Assembly: GCA_049116315.1 (NCBI GenBank)
Contig: JAGDZD010000001.1
Location: forward strand, 1-64,000
DNA from: Thalassobius sp049116315
GTDB lineage: Bacteria; Pseudomonadota; Alphaproteobacteria; Rhodobacterales; Rhodobacteraceae
DNA: 64,000 bases
Direction: 5' to 3'
Position 1 is the stretch's first letter, and each line of letters starts with the position of its first letter. The translations under genes were made by a program, and so were the position numbers. The notes under the pieces were generated by a model. The model did not search any database and had not been told where the DNA came from. It saw only the letters and a program-made list of their open reading frames with translations. This document shows, one piece after another, positions 1-8,224 of this stretch.

Positions 1-785
1 CCTTTACGCTTGCCACTTGGAACATCAACTCAGTTCGTTTGCGCGAACCTATCGTTTGTAAACTGCTAGAAGAGCAGGGCCCCGATGTCTTGTGTCTGCA
101 GGAATGTAAAAGTCCGGTGGATAAGATCCCAACCGAAGCGTTTCATGCGCTGGGCTATACGCATATGGTGGCGCGTGGTCAGAAGGGATACAATGGCGTT
201 GCGATCCTTTCAAAATTGCCAATCGAAGAGGCGGGCGCAGAAGACTTTGCCTCGCTCGGACATGCACGCCATATCGCGGGCCGGCTAGAGAATGGCGTGA
301 CCATTCACAATTTCTATGTGCCCGCAGGTGGGGACATTCCAGACCGCGAAAAGAACGAAAAATTTGGCCAAAAACTGGATTACCTGACCGAGATGCGTGA
401 TTGGTTCCGCGCCGAAAAACCAGAAAAATCCATCCTTGTTGGGGATTTGAACATCGCGCCGCGTGAAGACGATGTTTGGGACCACAAGAAGCTGTTGAAA
501 ATTGTCAGCCACACACCGATCGAAGTCGAGCATTTCAATGATGTGATGGAGGCTGGTGACTGGGTGGATGTGACCCGCAATGATATCCCGGAGGGCAAGC
601 TTTACAGCTGGTGGTCCTATCGCGCCAAGGATTGGAATGCAGCGGACAAAGGTCGTCGTTTGGATCATGTTTGGGCCACGGCCGATATTCAGGCTGCTGC
701 CCATTCCAGCCGCGTCTACCGCGATGCGCGTGGATGGGAAAAACCAAGCGATCACGCCCCAATTTTTGCGACGTTTGATCTGTAA
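1..785 (+). CDS. xthA: Exodeoxyribonuclease III (5' end cut by window)
   Basis: AP endonuclease / 3'-5' exonuclease of base-excision repair, acting in the cytoplasm on abasic or damaged 3' ends. The frame is open from base 3 and begins FTLATWNINSVRLR, the usual first strand of the family, so only the start codon and one to three residues are missing. About 260 residues are visible, close to the normal 260-270. Seen motifs: WNIN near the N-terminus, LQECK (metal-binding Glu), GYNGVAILS, VGDLNIAP (catalytic Asp and Asn), RRLDHVWA, and the C-terminal SDHAP (catalytic Asp-His pair). An internal TTG at 39 is not the true start. A hairpin terminator follows the stop codon. Confidence 0.95.
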   Translation, partial: FTLATWNINSVRLREPIVCKLLEEQGPDVLCLQECKSPVDKIPTEAFHALGYTHMVARGQKGYNGVAILSKLPIEEAGAEDFASLGHARHIAGRLENGVTIHNFYVPAGGDIPDREKNEKFGQKLDYLTEMRDWFRAEKPEKSILVGDLNIAPREDDVWDHKKLLKIVSHTPIEVEHFNDVMEAGDWVDVTRNDIPEGKLYSWWSYRAKDWNAADKGRRLDHVWATADIQAAAHSSRVYRDARGWEKPSDHAPIFATFDL

Positions 786-812
786 TTCTACCGCCTAAGT
801 AAGCGTGTTCTG

Positions 813-843
813 GGACCAGCTCTCCTGTTTGGCTGGTCCTTTT
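813..843 (+). terminator. Rho-independent terminator after xthA
   Basis: Perfect 8-bp stem GGACCAGC/GCTGGTCC with an 11-nt loop, followed by four T. It lies 27 nt after the exonuclease stop and just before the end of the convergent DUF6653 gene. Confidence 0.8.
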
Positions 844-853
844 GCGTTTCAGA

Positions 854-1363
854 CTAGCGCAGCCAGCTGGCGTAGAGAGGCTGGGTCGGGCCAACCTCGT
901 CATACAGCAAAACCATGCGATCCAAGAACCAAGTTTTGCCACTGATCACCAATGCTGTTCCCACAAGGGTCCAGCCAATCGATAGGTCCCACAGGCCCCA
1001 CGCCAGCGGGGGCAGGCCAAGGCCGGACAGGATCGCAAGGCCCAACGCCCAAGTCGCATGATGTGGCGGAATCGAGATCTCTTTGCGGTTCAGCCAGACC
1101 CGCTCTCCTAGCACAGCGCGTGACGCCCAGCTTTTGGTCGATTTTGGAGGTGGGAAAACATGCGGATTGTAGCGCGCCCAGACAACGCACAGCAATGCAG
1201 GGACAAGAGACCACGCACCGATCCAGTCGCGCGACCACACCGCCAAAATGAACAGCGGCAACACCGAATACCGGCTATAGACCGACCAAGGATTGGCGTG
1301 ACGGTCCCATGCTTGGGCGGTTAAACCCATGCTGCGTTCAAGGGATTTCATCAAACCAGCCAT
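854..1363 (-). CDS. DUF6653-like membrane protein
   Basis: A 169-residue protein of unknown function. Two hydrophobic pairs (about residues 30-65 and 110-155) predict four membrane segments. The pattern HANPWSVYSR, the NPHVFPPP stretch, the ERVWLNR stretch and a WFLDRM motif near the C-terminus match what I remember of the DUF6653 family; I could not search to confirm. The ATG at 1363 has a good ribosome site (GGAGACTGCAAGA before ATG). It is divergent from the thioredoxin gene at 1447, so the 83-nt gap must hold both promoters. No substrate or partner can be inferred. Confidence 0.75.
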   Translation of the reverse strand: MAGLMKSLERSMGLTAQAWDRHANPWSVYSRYSVLPLFILAVWSRDWIGAWSLVPALLCVVWARYNPHVFPPPKSTKSWASRAVLGERVWLNRKEISIPPHHATWALGLAILSGLGLPPLAWGLWDLSIGWTLVGTALVISGKTWFLDRMVLLYDEVGPTQPLYASWLR

Positions 1364-1446
1364 TCTTGCAGTCTCCTACCTTGGAATTTCGCTCTTCAAG
1401 CGTCATATAGGGAGCAACGCGAAATCTCCCAAATGACAGGGTAGCC

Positions 1447-2373
1447 ATGATTGAACTAGGTTCCTCCACCCCGCCGGCCACAGATCTGATCAAAGACGTG
1501 ACCGAAGCCAACTTTATGGCTGATGTTGTCGAAGCTTCCAATGAGGTGCCGGTCATCGTTGATTTCTGGGCCACTTGGTGTGGACCATGCAAAACGCTTG
1601 GCCCAATGTTGGAAGAAGCTGTGACCAAAGCCAAGGGCGCGGTCAAAATGGCCAAAATTGATGTGGATGCCAACCAAGGTCTGGCGCAGGCTCTGGCCCA
1701 GCAAGGTTTGCCGCTGCAATCCATCCCAACAGTTGTGGCTTTTGTAAAAGGGCGCCCAACCGACATGTTCCAAGGCGCTGTGCCTGCCTCCGAAATTGAT
1801 GCCTTCCTTAAGCGTGCAATCGAAGCAGGTGGCGGTGAAGCGGACGGTGGTCTGGATGATGCATTGGCTGCGGCAGATGAAATGCTGGCGGAAGGTGCCG
1901 TTGAAGATGCGGCCCAAACTTACGCAGCGATCCTCGAAGAAGATTCCAACAGCGCCAAAGCTTATGCCGGTCTCGCGAAATGCCACCTGGCGCTGGATCA
2001 AGTTGATCAAGCCGAAGCCGTGTTGAACGGTGTTCCCGCCGAGATTTCGGCAGACCCGGTGATCGAAGCGGTGTTTGCGCAAATTGAATTGGCCAAACAA
2101 GCCGCCAACAGCGGCCCACTGGACGAGTTGAAGGCAGCGATCGAAGCAAACCCGGACGATTTGCAAGCCCGGTTTGATCTGGCCACGGCGCAGCATGCCG
2201 CTGGCGACGTTCAGGATGCTGTGGACACCTTGCTAGAGCTGTTCAAGCGTGATCGCGAATGGAATGACGGCGCCGCCAAAGCGCAGCTATTCACAATCTT
2301 TGATGCGCTCGAAGGCAAAGACCCCATCGTGTTGAACGGTCGTCGCCGTCTCAGCTCGATGATATTTGCCTGA
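1447..2373 (+). CDS. ybbN: Thioredoxin-TPR protein, YbbN/CnoX-like
   Basis: A 308-residue co-chaperone-type thioredoxin. Residues about 15-125 form a thioredoxin domain with WCGPC active site, DFWATW before it and the cis-proline stretch SIPTVVAF. Residues about 140-300 are helical TPR-like repeats (AAQTYAAILEED, AYAGLAKCHLALDQ, LQARFDLATAQHAAGD). This architecture is that of E. coli YbbN/CnoX, a holdase that works with GroEL and DnaK under oxidative stress. Unlike E. coli YbbN, which lacks the classical CGPC, this protein keeps both cysteines and may be redox active. It heads a same-strand run with the LON-domain and Trm112 genes. Confidence 0.9.
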   Translation: MIELGSSTPPATDLIKDVTEANFMADVVEASNEVPVIVDFWATWCGPCKTLGPMLEEAVTKAKGAVKMAKIDVDANQGLAQALAQQGLPLQSIPTVVAFVKGRPTDMFQGAVPASEIDAFLKRAIEAGGGEADGGLDDALAAADEMLAEGAVEDAAQTYAAILEEDSNSAKAYAGLAKCHLALDQVDQAEAVLNGVPAEISADPVIEAVFAQIELAKQAANSGPLDELKAAIEANPDDLQARFDLATAQHAAGDVQDAVDTLLELFKRDREWNDGAAKAQLFTIFDALEGKDPIVLNGRRRLSSMIFA

Positions 2374-2388
2374 TCTGCTGAACGGGCT

Positions 2389-3045
2389 ATGTTTGTTGGC
2401 ATGACGCCCAAATTTGCTCTGCCTGACACGATCCCAATATTTCCATTGCCCGGGGCGCTTTTGCTGCCCCGGTCGCAACTGCCTCTGCACATCTTTGAAC
2501 CGCGGTATCTGGCAATGCTGGATGATGCGCTTAAGACGCCGGGGCGGTTAATCGGAATGATCCAACCCTGTCATTGCCCCACGGGCGGCCCGTCCTCATT
2601 GCATCACATCGGCTGCGCTGGGCGTGTCACCCAATTCTCTGAGACCGAAGACGGGCGCTATATGGTGACCTTGACCGGTGTATCGCGTTTTCGAATGCAA
2701 CAAGAGGTCACCGGCTTTACCCCCTATCGACGCAGCGATGTATCTTGGAACGGTTTTGAACAAGATCTGCAGGGCGAAGACACGGACACGCATTTTGACC
2801 GGCCAAAGTTTATGGCCCTGCTTGAGCGGTTCTTTGAACACGAAGGGCTGGACACCGATTGGGAAAGCCTCTCGGAAACCGAAGATGAATTGATGATCAA
2901 CTCTTTGGCGATGATCTTGGATTTCCAAACAGAGGATAAACAAGCCCTGCTTGAAGCCCCATGTTTGACAACGCGGCGCGAAACCCTTGTCACCCTGATC
3001 GAATTTGCGCTACGCGGGGGCACCCAAGAGGAAACGTTGCAATGA
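2389..3045 (+). CDS. LON peptidase substrate-binding domain protein
   Basis: A 218-residue stand-alone version of the N-terminal domain of Lon protease, with no ATPase or peptidase part. The signature FPLPGALLLPRSQLPLHIFEPRYL lies near residues 17-40 (quoted only in outline: FPLPGALLLP then LPLHIFEPRY). Such proteins are common in Rhodobacterales and are thought to be adaptor-like; the true role is unknown. It starts 15 nt after the thioredoxin gene. The ATG at 2401 is an equally possible start, as neither has a strong ribosome site. Its stop overlaps the next start (ATGA), suggesting coupled translation with the Trm112 gene. Confidence 0.88.
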   Translation: MFVGMTPKFALPDTIPIFPLPGALLLPRSQLPLHIFEPRYLAMLDDALKTPGRLIGMIQPCHCPTGGPSSLHHIGCAGRVTQFSETEDGRYMVTLTGVSRFRMQQEVTGFTPYRRSDVSWNGFEQDLQGEDTDTHFDRPKFMALLERFFEHEGLDTDWESLSETEDELMINSLAMILDFQTEDKQALLEAPCLTTRRETLVTLIEFALRGGTQEETLQ

Positions 3046-3224
3046 CCGAAACGCCCCTGTTTGACCGCCGCATGCTAGAAGCCTTGATCTGCCCGGTGAC
3101 CCATGGTCCGCTGGAGTATGACGCCAAGGCCCAAGAGTTGATTTCAAAGTCTGCCAAATTGGCCTTTCCGCTGCGCAATGGCATTCCCATCATGTTGGTC
3201 GACGAGGCCCGCGAAATCGACTGA
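3042..3224 (+). CDS. Trm112 family protein
   Basis: A 60-residue protein of the Trm112/YcaR family, small partners that activate methyltransferases acting on tRNA, rRNA or release factors. The family core is visible: LEALICPVTHGPLEY, then LAFPLRNGIPIML. Only one of the metal-binding cysteines usual in zinc forms remains (in ICPV), so this is probably a metal-free version. I chose the ATG at 3042 because it overlaps the LON-domain stop in ATGA; longer readings of the frame lie inside that gene. No methyltransferase gene is adjacent. Confidence 0.88.
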   Translation: MTETPLFDRRMLEALICPVTHGPLEYDAKAQELISKSAKLAFPLRNGIPIMLVDEAREID

Positions 3225-3295
3225 ACCGACCCTATTGGTCAGGATAAGTTGAGGATGACGCCTGTTTGGCGTGGCTTTTGTGTGCTCATGTCTTC

Positions 3296-3328
3296 CCCCG
3301 TTCGCGCAAAGCCTTTAAAGGAACGGGG
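3296..3328 (+). promoter_or_regulatory. Leader hairpin before aroC
   Basis: Perfect 8-bp inverted repeat CCCCGTTC (3296-3303) and GAACGGGG (3321-3328) around a 17-nt loop. The right arm ends just upstream of the aroC ribosome site (AGGAG at about 3334), so in mRNA the stem would sit in the 5' leader. There is no T-run, which argues against a terminator. Confidence 0.45.
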
Positions 3329-3348
3329 AAAGCAGGAGCGACACCCCT

Positions 3349-4452
3349 ATGAGCATGAATTCTTTCGGTCATCTTTTTCGCGTCACAACTTGGGGCGAAA
3401 GCCATGGACCCGCTTTGGGGGCCACAGTGGACGGTTGCCCACCAGAGGTGCCCGTGACCGAAGACATGCTACAGGTCTGGCTGGACAAACGCCGTCCGGG
3501 TCAGAACAAAAACACCACCCAGCGCAATGAACCAGATGCGGTCAAGATCTTGTCGGGTGTGTTTGAAGGCAAAACCACGGGGACACCGATCCAGTTGATG
3601 ATCGAAAACACCGATCAGCGGTCGCGCGACTACGGTGAGATCGCCCAAACCTTCCGCCCCGGCCACGCTGATATCACCTATCACCAGAAATATGGGAACC
3701 GCGATTACCGCGGCGGTGGGCGCTCGTCTGCACGGGAAACTGCGGCCCGTGTCGCGGCTGGTGGCATCGCGCGCGAAGCCATCAAAGCCATGCTGCCAAA
3801 CCTTGAGATCAAGGGCTATATGACCGCGATGGGCGAGATGGAAATCAATCGCGATCTGTTTGATTGGGATGCCATCGAGGACAATGATTTCTGGATTCCC
3901 CAAGGTGCAGATGTTGCCAAAGACTGGGAAACCTACCTGCAGAAATTGCGCAAAGATCACGATTCGGTTGGGGCCATCGTCGAAGTTGTCGCCCGCGGCG
4001 TTCCTGCGGGTATTGGCGCGCCAGTCTACAGCAAGCTCGACACCGATCTGGCGGCAGCGATGATGTCTATCAACGCGGTCAAAGGTGTTGAAATCGGTGA
4101 AGGCATGGCCGCCGCGAAATTGCGCGGCACGCAGAACGCGGATGAGATCTATATGGGACCAAACGGACCTGAGTATAGCTCGAACCATGCGGGCGGTATC
4201 TTGGGCGGTATTTCCACAGGCCAAGACGTTGTGGTGCGTTTTGCGGTGAAGCCAACCAGCTCGATCCTCACGCCACGCAACTCAATTCGCAAAGATGGGT
4301 CGGCCATCGAGGTGGTGACCAAAGGACGCCATGACCCCTGTGTCGGGATCCGCGCTGTGCCTGTCGCCGAGGCGATGATGGCCTGTGTTGTTCTGGATCA
4401 CCTGCTGTTGCACCGTGGTCAAATTGGCGAAAATCGCGGCACCATCGGATGA
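3349..4452 (+). CDS. aroC: Chorismate synthase
   Basis: Last step of the shikimate pathway: 5-enolpyruvylshikimate-3-phosphate to chorismate, using reduced FMN, in the cytoplasm. The 367-residue length is typical. All three family signatures are visible: GESHGPALG near residue 16, GGGRSSARETAARVAAGG near residue 125, and RHDPCVGIRAVPVAEAM near residue 326. The ATG at 3349 is supported by AGGAG upstream and by the family start MSxNSFGHLFRVTTWGESHG (read in outline). The stop overlaps the next start by ATGA, so the HD-domain gene is probably translationally coupled. Confidence 0.97.
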   Translation: MSMNSFGHLFRVTTWGESHGPALGATVDGCPPEVPVTEDMLQVWLDKRRPGQNKNTTQRNEPDAVKILSGVFEGKTTGTPIQLMIENTDQRSRDYGEIAQTFRPGHADITYHQKYGNRDYRGGGRSSARETAARVAAGGIAREAIKAMLPNLEIKGYMTAMGEMEINRDLFDWDAIEDNDFWIPQGADVAKDWETYLQKLRKDHDSVGAIVEVVARGVPAGIGAPVYSKLDTDLAAAMMSINAVKGVEIGEGMAAAKLRGTQNADEIYMGPNGPEYSSNHAGGILGGISTGQDVVVRFAVKPTSSILTPRNSIRKDGSAIEVVTKGRHDPCVGIRAVPVAEAMMACVVLDHLLLHRGQIGENRGTIG

Positions 4453-5108
4453 TTCAACTGCGGTCTGACTTGCGTGAAATTGCCCTACGGGACATGGCGC
4501 AAGACAGTGCGCATGATCTGGCGCATTTGGATCGCGTATGGACCACATGCCAACGCATTGCTGCTGTCGAAGGTGGCAACGCCCGCGTTTTGATGGCTGC
4601 GGCCTATCTGCATGATCTTGTGAACTTGCCCAAGGATGCCGCAAATCGCAGCCAAGCCTCGGCGATGGCGGCCCAAGCGGCTGCGCCACATTTGGAACGG
4701 TTGGGATTCGCGACGCGCGACATACAAGCTGCGCAGCACGCGATCGAAGCACACAGTTTTTCCGCAGGGATAGAGCCGAAATCCGTTGAGGCCAAAATTC
4801 TGCGCGATGCGGATCGGCTGGACGCGATTGGCGCCATTGGTATCGCCCGTGCTTTTGGCGTTTCAGGTCAACTAGGGCGGCCGATCTATGCCACCGAAGA
4901 TCCGTTTGCAACGCAGCGGGATCCAGATGACAGCCAGTATTCCTTAGATCACTGGCCGATCAAATTGCTGCGCCTGTCAGAGGGATTGATCACACAAACC
5001 GCCCAAGAGATTGCGCAGGGGCGGCTTGAAACCATGACGCGGTTTTTGGCGGATCTGGCCGCAGAGATCGATGCGCCTGTGCCAGACCACTGGGTGGGGA
5101 AGCTTTAG
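4449..5108 (+). CDS. HD-domain phosphohydrolase
   Basis: A 219-residue HD-superfamily protein of the YedJ type. Metal-ligand motifs are visible: an early His-Asp region (AHDLAHLDRVW), the HD pair in AAYLHDLVNLPKD near residue 57, a later His in HAIEAHSFSAG and the Asp in LRDADRLDAIGAIGIAR near residue 120. Members hydrolyse phosphate esters or nucleotides; the substrate here is unknown. It is coupled to aroC by ATGA. Its stop shares four bases with the stop of the convergent thioredoxin gene (5105-5108). Confidence 0.88.
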   Translation: MIQLRSDLREIALRDMAQDSAHDLAHLDRVWTTCQRIAAVEGGNARVLMAAAYLHDLVNLPKDAANRSQASAMAAQAAAPHLERLGFATRDIQAAQHAIEAHSFSAGIEPKSVEAKILRDADRLDAIGAIGIARAFGVSGQLGRPIYATEDPFATQRDPDDSQYSLDHWPIKLLRLSEGLITQTAQEIAQGRLETMTRFLADLAAEIDAPVPDHWVGKL

Positions 5109-5518
5109 GCGGATGTGGCGGCGTTCAGCGCGGTATCCACCAAAGCTTTGATCCGTGTGGGCGAAGTGTCAGCGATGATCCGGCCCAACTCTTGATCGCC
5201 TTTCAGGACAATCAACGTCGAGCGACGTGGCACCCGCAAACCCTTGGTCAGTTTTGAGCGCCCGTATTGATCCCAGTCAACGTTCACAAAGGTGATGTTG
5301 GCGTCATATGCGGGATTTTCAGCGCGCAATTTTTCCAGCACGCGTTCCTGCGCGGCGCAGGTGTTGCACCAGCTGGCTTTGAAATCGAGAAACACGGTCT
5401 CTCCGGCGGCAAGACGGGCTTTGACCAGCCCATCGACATAATCCAGCGGCGCGGCGAAAGCCGACAGAGGTGCCGCGCCAAGGGCGGCGGTCATAACCAT
5501 AAATTCACGACGTTTCAT
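5105..5518 (-). CDS. Exported thioredoxin-like protein (CNTC)
   Basis: A 137-residue protein with a KRREFMVMTAALGAAPL leader that looks like a Tat or Sec signal, then a thioredoxin fold. The active site is CNTC (Cys51 and Cys54) in FKASWCNTC, the pattern of DsbD C-terminal-type reductases; the cis-proline region reads RVPRRSTLIVL. It follows ccdA by 13 nt on the same strand, so the likely job is to take electrons from CcdA and reduce periplasmic disulfides, for example in cytochrome c maturation. That assignment is inferred from context. Confidence 0.85.
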   Translation of the reverse strand: MKRREFMVMTAALGAAPLSAFAAPLDYVDGLVKARLAAGETVFLDFKASWCNTCAAQERVLEKLRAENPAYDANITFVNVDWDQYGRSKLTKGLRVPRRSTLIVLKGDQELGRIIADTSPTRIKALVDTALNAATSA

Positions 5519-5531
5519 CAGGAAACCTTTC

Positions 5532-6245
5532 TTAGAATCGAACAGAGAGATCTTGCAGCCAGATCGGCATGACGGTGACCGCCCAGCCTTCGATCAGGTG
5601 ATGCAAACGGAACAGGATCGCAAGGCCAACCGCAACAAAGACGATGCCCATGATGGGGCGTGCGCGTTCTGCAATCATGCGCATCACGGCTTTGTTGCGG
5701 GTCAGCAATCCACGGGCGCCATACCCAAGCGCCAGAATGATCGTCGAGACACCAAGGGCAAAGCTGACCATGATCGCCGTCGCCCAACCCAAATTGGTGC
5801 CCTGCGCCGCCAGTGAAATAGCGCCGCCCAGTGTTGGGCCGATACAGGGGCTCCAGACCGCACCCAGCAACAGGCCACCGGTGAATTGTCCGCGCAGATG
5901 GCTTTGGTCCATCGTGTTCATCTGTGTGTCCGCGCGTTGGGAAAACCCAGCCGTCGCGGTGCTGAAAGCCGCGCTGAAACGGGGCACCAGCAAGACAAGG
6001 CCAAACCCAAGCATCATGACAGCGCCGGCCTGCGCCAGCATCTGCTCGTCAATGCCAAGGGCAAAGCCAAAGGTGGTGACCAACATGCCCAATGTGACAA
6101 AGGACAGGCTCATCCCTGCGGCAAGCGCCACCGGGCCAAGGCGGTGCGCCTGCAGGGCCCCGGCCAGCACGATAGGCAACACCGGCAAGACGCAGGGGTT
6201 AATCAGGGTCAGTAACCCAGCGAGATATCCTAAGAGTAATTCCAT
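5532..6245 (-). CDS. ccdA: CcdA-type transmembrane thiol reductase
   Basis: A 237-residue inner-membrane protein of the CcdA / DsbD beta-domain family, moving reducing power from cytoplasmic thioredoxin to the periplasm. About six membrane segments are predicted. The two essential cysteines are present: Cys18 in INPCVLPV (first helix) and the cysteine of WSPCIGPTLGG (fourth helix). The downstream exported thioredoxin gene is the natural redox partner. No ribosome site is obvious before the ATG at 6245. The other cytochrome c maturation genes are not in the window. Confidence 0.92.
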   Translation of the reverse strand: MELLLGYLAGLLTLINPCVLPVLPIVLAGALQAHRLGPVALAAGMSLSFVTLGMLVTTFGFALGIDEQMLAQAGAVMMLGFGLVLLVPRFSAAFSTATAGFSQRADTQMNTMDQSHLRGQFTGGLLLGAVWSPCIGPTLGGAISLAAQGTNLGWATAIMVSFALGVSTIILALGYGARGLLTRNKAVMRMIAERARPIMGIVFVAVGLAILFRLHHLIEGWAVTVMPIWLQDLSVRF

Positions 6246-6301
6246 GCATGCAAAATGCGCTATGTTACGGGGACTGTCATCCTACAATCTCTGACGGCCA
6301 A

Positions 6302-7177
6302 TCAACTCCGCGTGGGCTTTTGTTTCGAAAGCTGCACCGCAAGGATGCCCAACCCAACAATGATCACGCCGGTGATGTCCAAAACCCCAAGGTTTTCCCC
6401 CAGCAAGACGGCCGCCACGGCCACCCCAAAGAAGGGATTGAGAAAGTGGAACGTCGAGGCCTTCACGGTGCCGATTTCATTGACCAGCTTAAACCAAAGC
6501 CAAGTTGCCAGCAGGCCGGGCACCAAAGTGGTGTAGATAAAGGCCGTGACCAATTGCCAGCTGAGCGTCACATAGAAGGGTTCTATCGCAACGGCCGTGA
6601 TGGCCAAACAAAGGGCCCCAACCAGCATCTGCATGCCCACGATCATCAAGACATTGCCGCCTGAAGTGGCGCCGCGCACCGATAGGGTTGCCACGGTGAG
6701 CGCAACAGCGGCAACGAAGCAGGCCAAGACCCCATAGAGATCCACCCCGTCGCCAATCCGCGCGCCCATGATCAACACCACGCCCACAATCCCTAAGACC
6801 AAGCCAGCTACACTCAGACGCGGGAGTTTTTCGCGAAACACGGCCCAGCCTGCGATGGCCACCATCAAGGGCATCGTCGAAGCGATGATCGAGGCCAGCG
6901 ACGCCTCGATCCACTGCATCGCGACAAAGTTCAGACCCAGATAGATGGCGTTCTGGCACACCCCAAAGATAATAGTGGCGCGCCATTGAGCTTTGGTCAG
7001 TTTGAAGCTCTGGCCAAGTTTCAGCGCGATTGCGATCCCCAACAGGCCCGAGATCAGAAACCGGAGCGACAGCGACGCCAGCGGCGCGGCATATTCAACG
7101 ATAATGCGGGCAGAGGTGAACGCAGAGGACCACATCAAAGCAAAGGCAACGCCCATCAAAACGATACGCAGGTTCAT
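6302..7177 (-). CDS. EamA/DMT family transporter
   Basis: A 291-residue inner-membrane protein of the drug/metabolite transporter superfamily with two repeated EamA halves of five helices each (about 5-140 and 150-285). Typical features are the early ALMWSSAFTSARII segment, the SLRFLISGLLG helix and the repeat boundary after MGARIGDGVDLYG. Members export amino acids, nucleosides or other small metabolites; the substrate cannot be told from sequence. It stands alone between ccdA and the cupin gene. Confidence 0.85.
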   Translation of the reverse strand: MNLRIVLMGVAFALMWSSAFTSARIIVEYAAPLASLSLRFLISGLLGIAIALKLGQSFKLTKAQWRATIIFGVCQNAIYLGLNFVAMQWIEASLASIIASTMPLMVAIAGWAVFREKLPRLSVAGLVLGIVGVVLIMGARIGDGVDLYGVLACFVAAVALTVATLSVRGATSGGNVLMIVGMQMLVGALCLAITAVAIEPFYVTLSWQLVTAFIYTTLVPGLLATWLWFKLVNEIGTVKASTFHFLNPFFGVAVAAVLLGENLGVLDITGVIIVGLGILAVQLSKQKPTRS

Positions 7178-7200
7178 AGAAGTGGTCCCATTGCTGGTTG

Positions 7201-7578
7201 TTAGTTGCTCAGGCGTTTAGGTGCTGCGACGGTCTTGTCAGAGTCTGCATCACCTGTGTTCAGGGTCGTGCTGGGTTCAAACATTACGACAACAGGTTCG
7301 TCGCTCAGGGCGCGGGGGCGGTGTTCCACTGCCTTGGGCACCACCAAAAACTCACCGGCTGAAAGTGTGACGGTTCCATCGCGGAAATCGATCGCAATCT
7401 CGCCGCTTAGAACAAAGAACGCTTCGTCTTCCTGCGGATGAGAGTGCCAATCAAAAACCTCGCCAAATTTGGCGACTTTGACTTGGCTATCGTTCACGTC
7501 GCCCACGATGTGCGGGTCCCATACGGAGGTGATGGTTTGTTGTGCCGTGGCCAGAATATTGATTTTGCTTGGGGGCAA
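7201..7578 (-). CDS. Cupin domain protein
   Basis: A single-domain cupin of about 125 residues. Metal-ligand pattern seen: HSHPQEDEAFFVLSGE (two His and a Glu) and a later His in VPKAVEHRP. The function is unknown; relatives bind small metabolites or act as isomerases or dioxygenases. I chose the TTG at 7578 because AAGGAGG lies seven bases upstream; an in-frame TTG at 7611 has no such site. A 9-bp perfect inverted repeat sits just upstream (7610-7634) and probably controls it. Confidence 0.82.
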   Translation of the reverse strand: MPPSKINILATAQQTITSVWDPHIVGDVNDSQVKVAKFGEVFDWHSHPQEDEAFFVLSGEIAIDFRDGTVTLSAGEFLVVPKAVEHRPRALSDEPVVVMFEPSTTLNTGDADSDKTVAAPKRLSN

Positions 7579-7609
7579 AGCGCAGCCTCCTTGAGTGACC
7601 GACCCTGTC

Positions 7610-7634
7610 AAAGGGTCACAAAAATTGACCCTTT
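7610..7634 (-). promoter_or_regulatory. Candidate operator of the cupin gene
   Basis: Perfect inverted repeat AAAGGGTCA (7610-7618) and TGACCCTTT (7626-7634) with a 7-nt spacer, 32-56 nt before the chosen cupin start. The symmetry, AT-rich centre and promoter position suggest a dimeric regulator site. No regulator gene is adjacent. Confidence 0.5.
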
Positions 7635-7756
7635 ACTATTCTGGGGCGGGTTGCAAGCAACGAGCTCTCGGTCCGGGACATAGCGCCGCTGATACGTGGT
7701 GCGAAGCGTTAAAGCGGACGACGGTTCACGCATCGCAAGTTGACACGCGCCCAAGC

Positions 7757-7785
7757 AAAAAGGGCCGCCCAGAGGCGACCCTTTT
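7757..7785 (-). terminator. Rho-independent terminator of the HU gene
   Basis: Read on the minus strand: an A-rich left side, a GGGTCGCC / GGCGGCCC stem with one mismatch and a short loop, and then a run of T. It starts about 20 nt after the HU stop codon. Confidence 0.8.
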
Positions 7786-7805
7786 CGTAGAACATGTGAA
7801 AAGCC

Positions 7806-8093
7806 TTAGCCGTTCACGCTGTCTTTCAGTGCTTTCGCGATTGTCATTTTGACAACCTTGTCAGCTTCTTTTTTGATCTGTTCGCCGGTGGCGGGGTTAC
7901 GCACCATCCGCTCTGGGCGTTCACGGCAATAGATTTTGCCGATGCCAGGCAGCGTTACGGCGCCGCCGTCGGATACTTCACTTGTGATGATGGATACGAT
8001 CGCGTCCAGAGCCGCACCAGCGGTCTTCTTTTCGGCGCCCATTTCTTCGGCCAGCGCTGCTACAAGCTGCGTCTTGGTCATTGGTTTTGCCAT
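7806..8093 (-). CDS. HU family DNA-binding protein
   Basis: A 95-residue nucleoid protein of the HU/IHF family that bends and compacts DNA. Seen: the helical start MTKTQLVAALAEEMGAEKK, the LPGIGKIYCRERPER stretch leading into the DNA-binding arm, and RNPATGEQI, the family's arm motif with its intercalating proline. The ATG at 8093 is preferred because AAGGAG lies nine bases upstream; an earlier start would add 13 residues not found in HU. It is a single gene with its own terminator. Confidence 0.93.
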   Translation of the reverse strand: MAKPMTKTQLVAALAEEMGAEKKTAGAALDAIVSIITSEVSDGGAVTLPGIGKIYCRERPERMVRNPATGEQIKKEADKVVKMTIAKALKDSVNG

Positions 8094-8224
8094 TTCTTGG
8101 TCTCCTTCGTCTGCCCGGGTATTGGGCCTCATTGTGCGTATTTAACTGTATGCTGCGATTAAACACAACAAATTGTGGCCTGCAACTGTTGCCAAACAAG
8201 CAAAAAACTTTGGGTTACCCCGAG

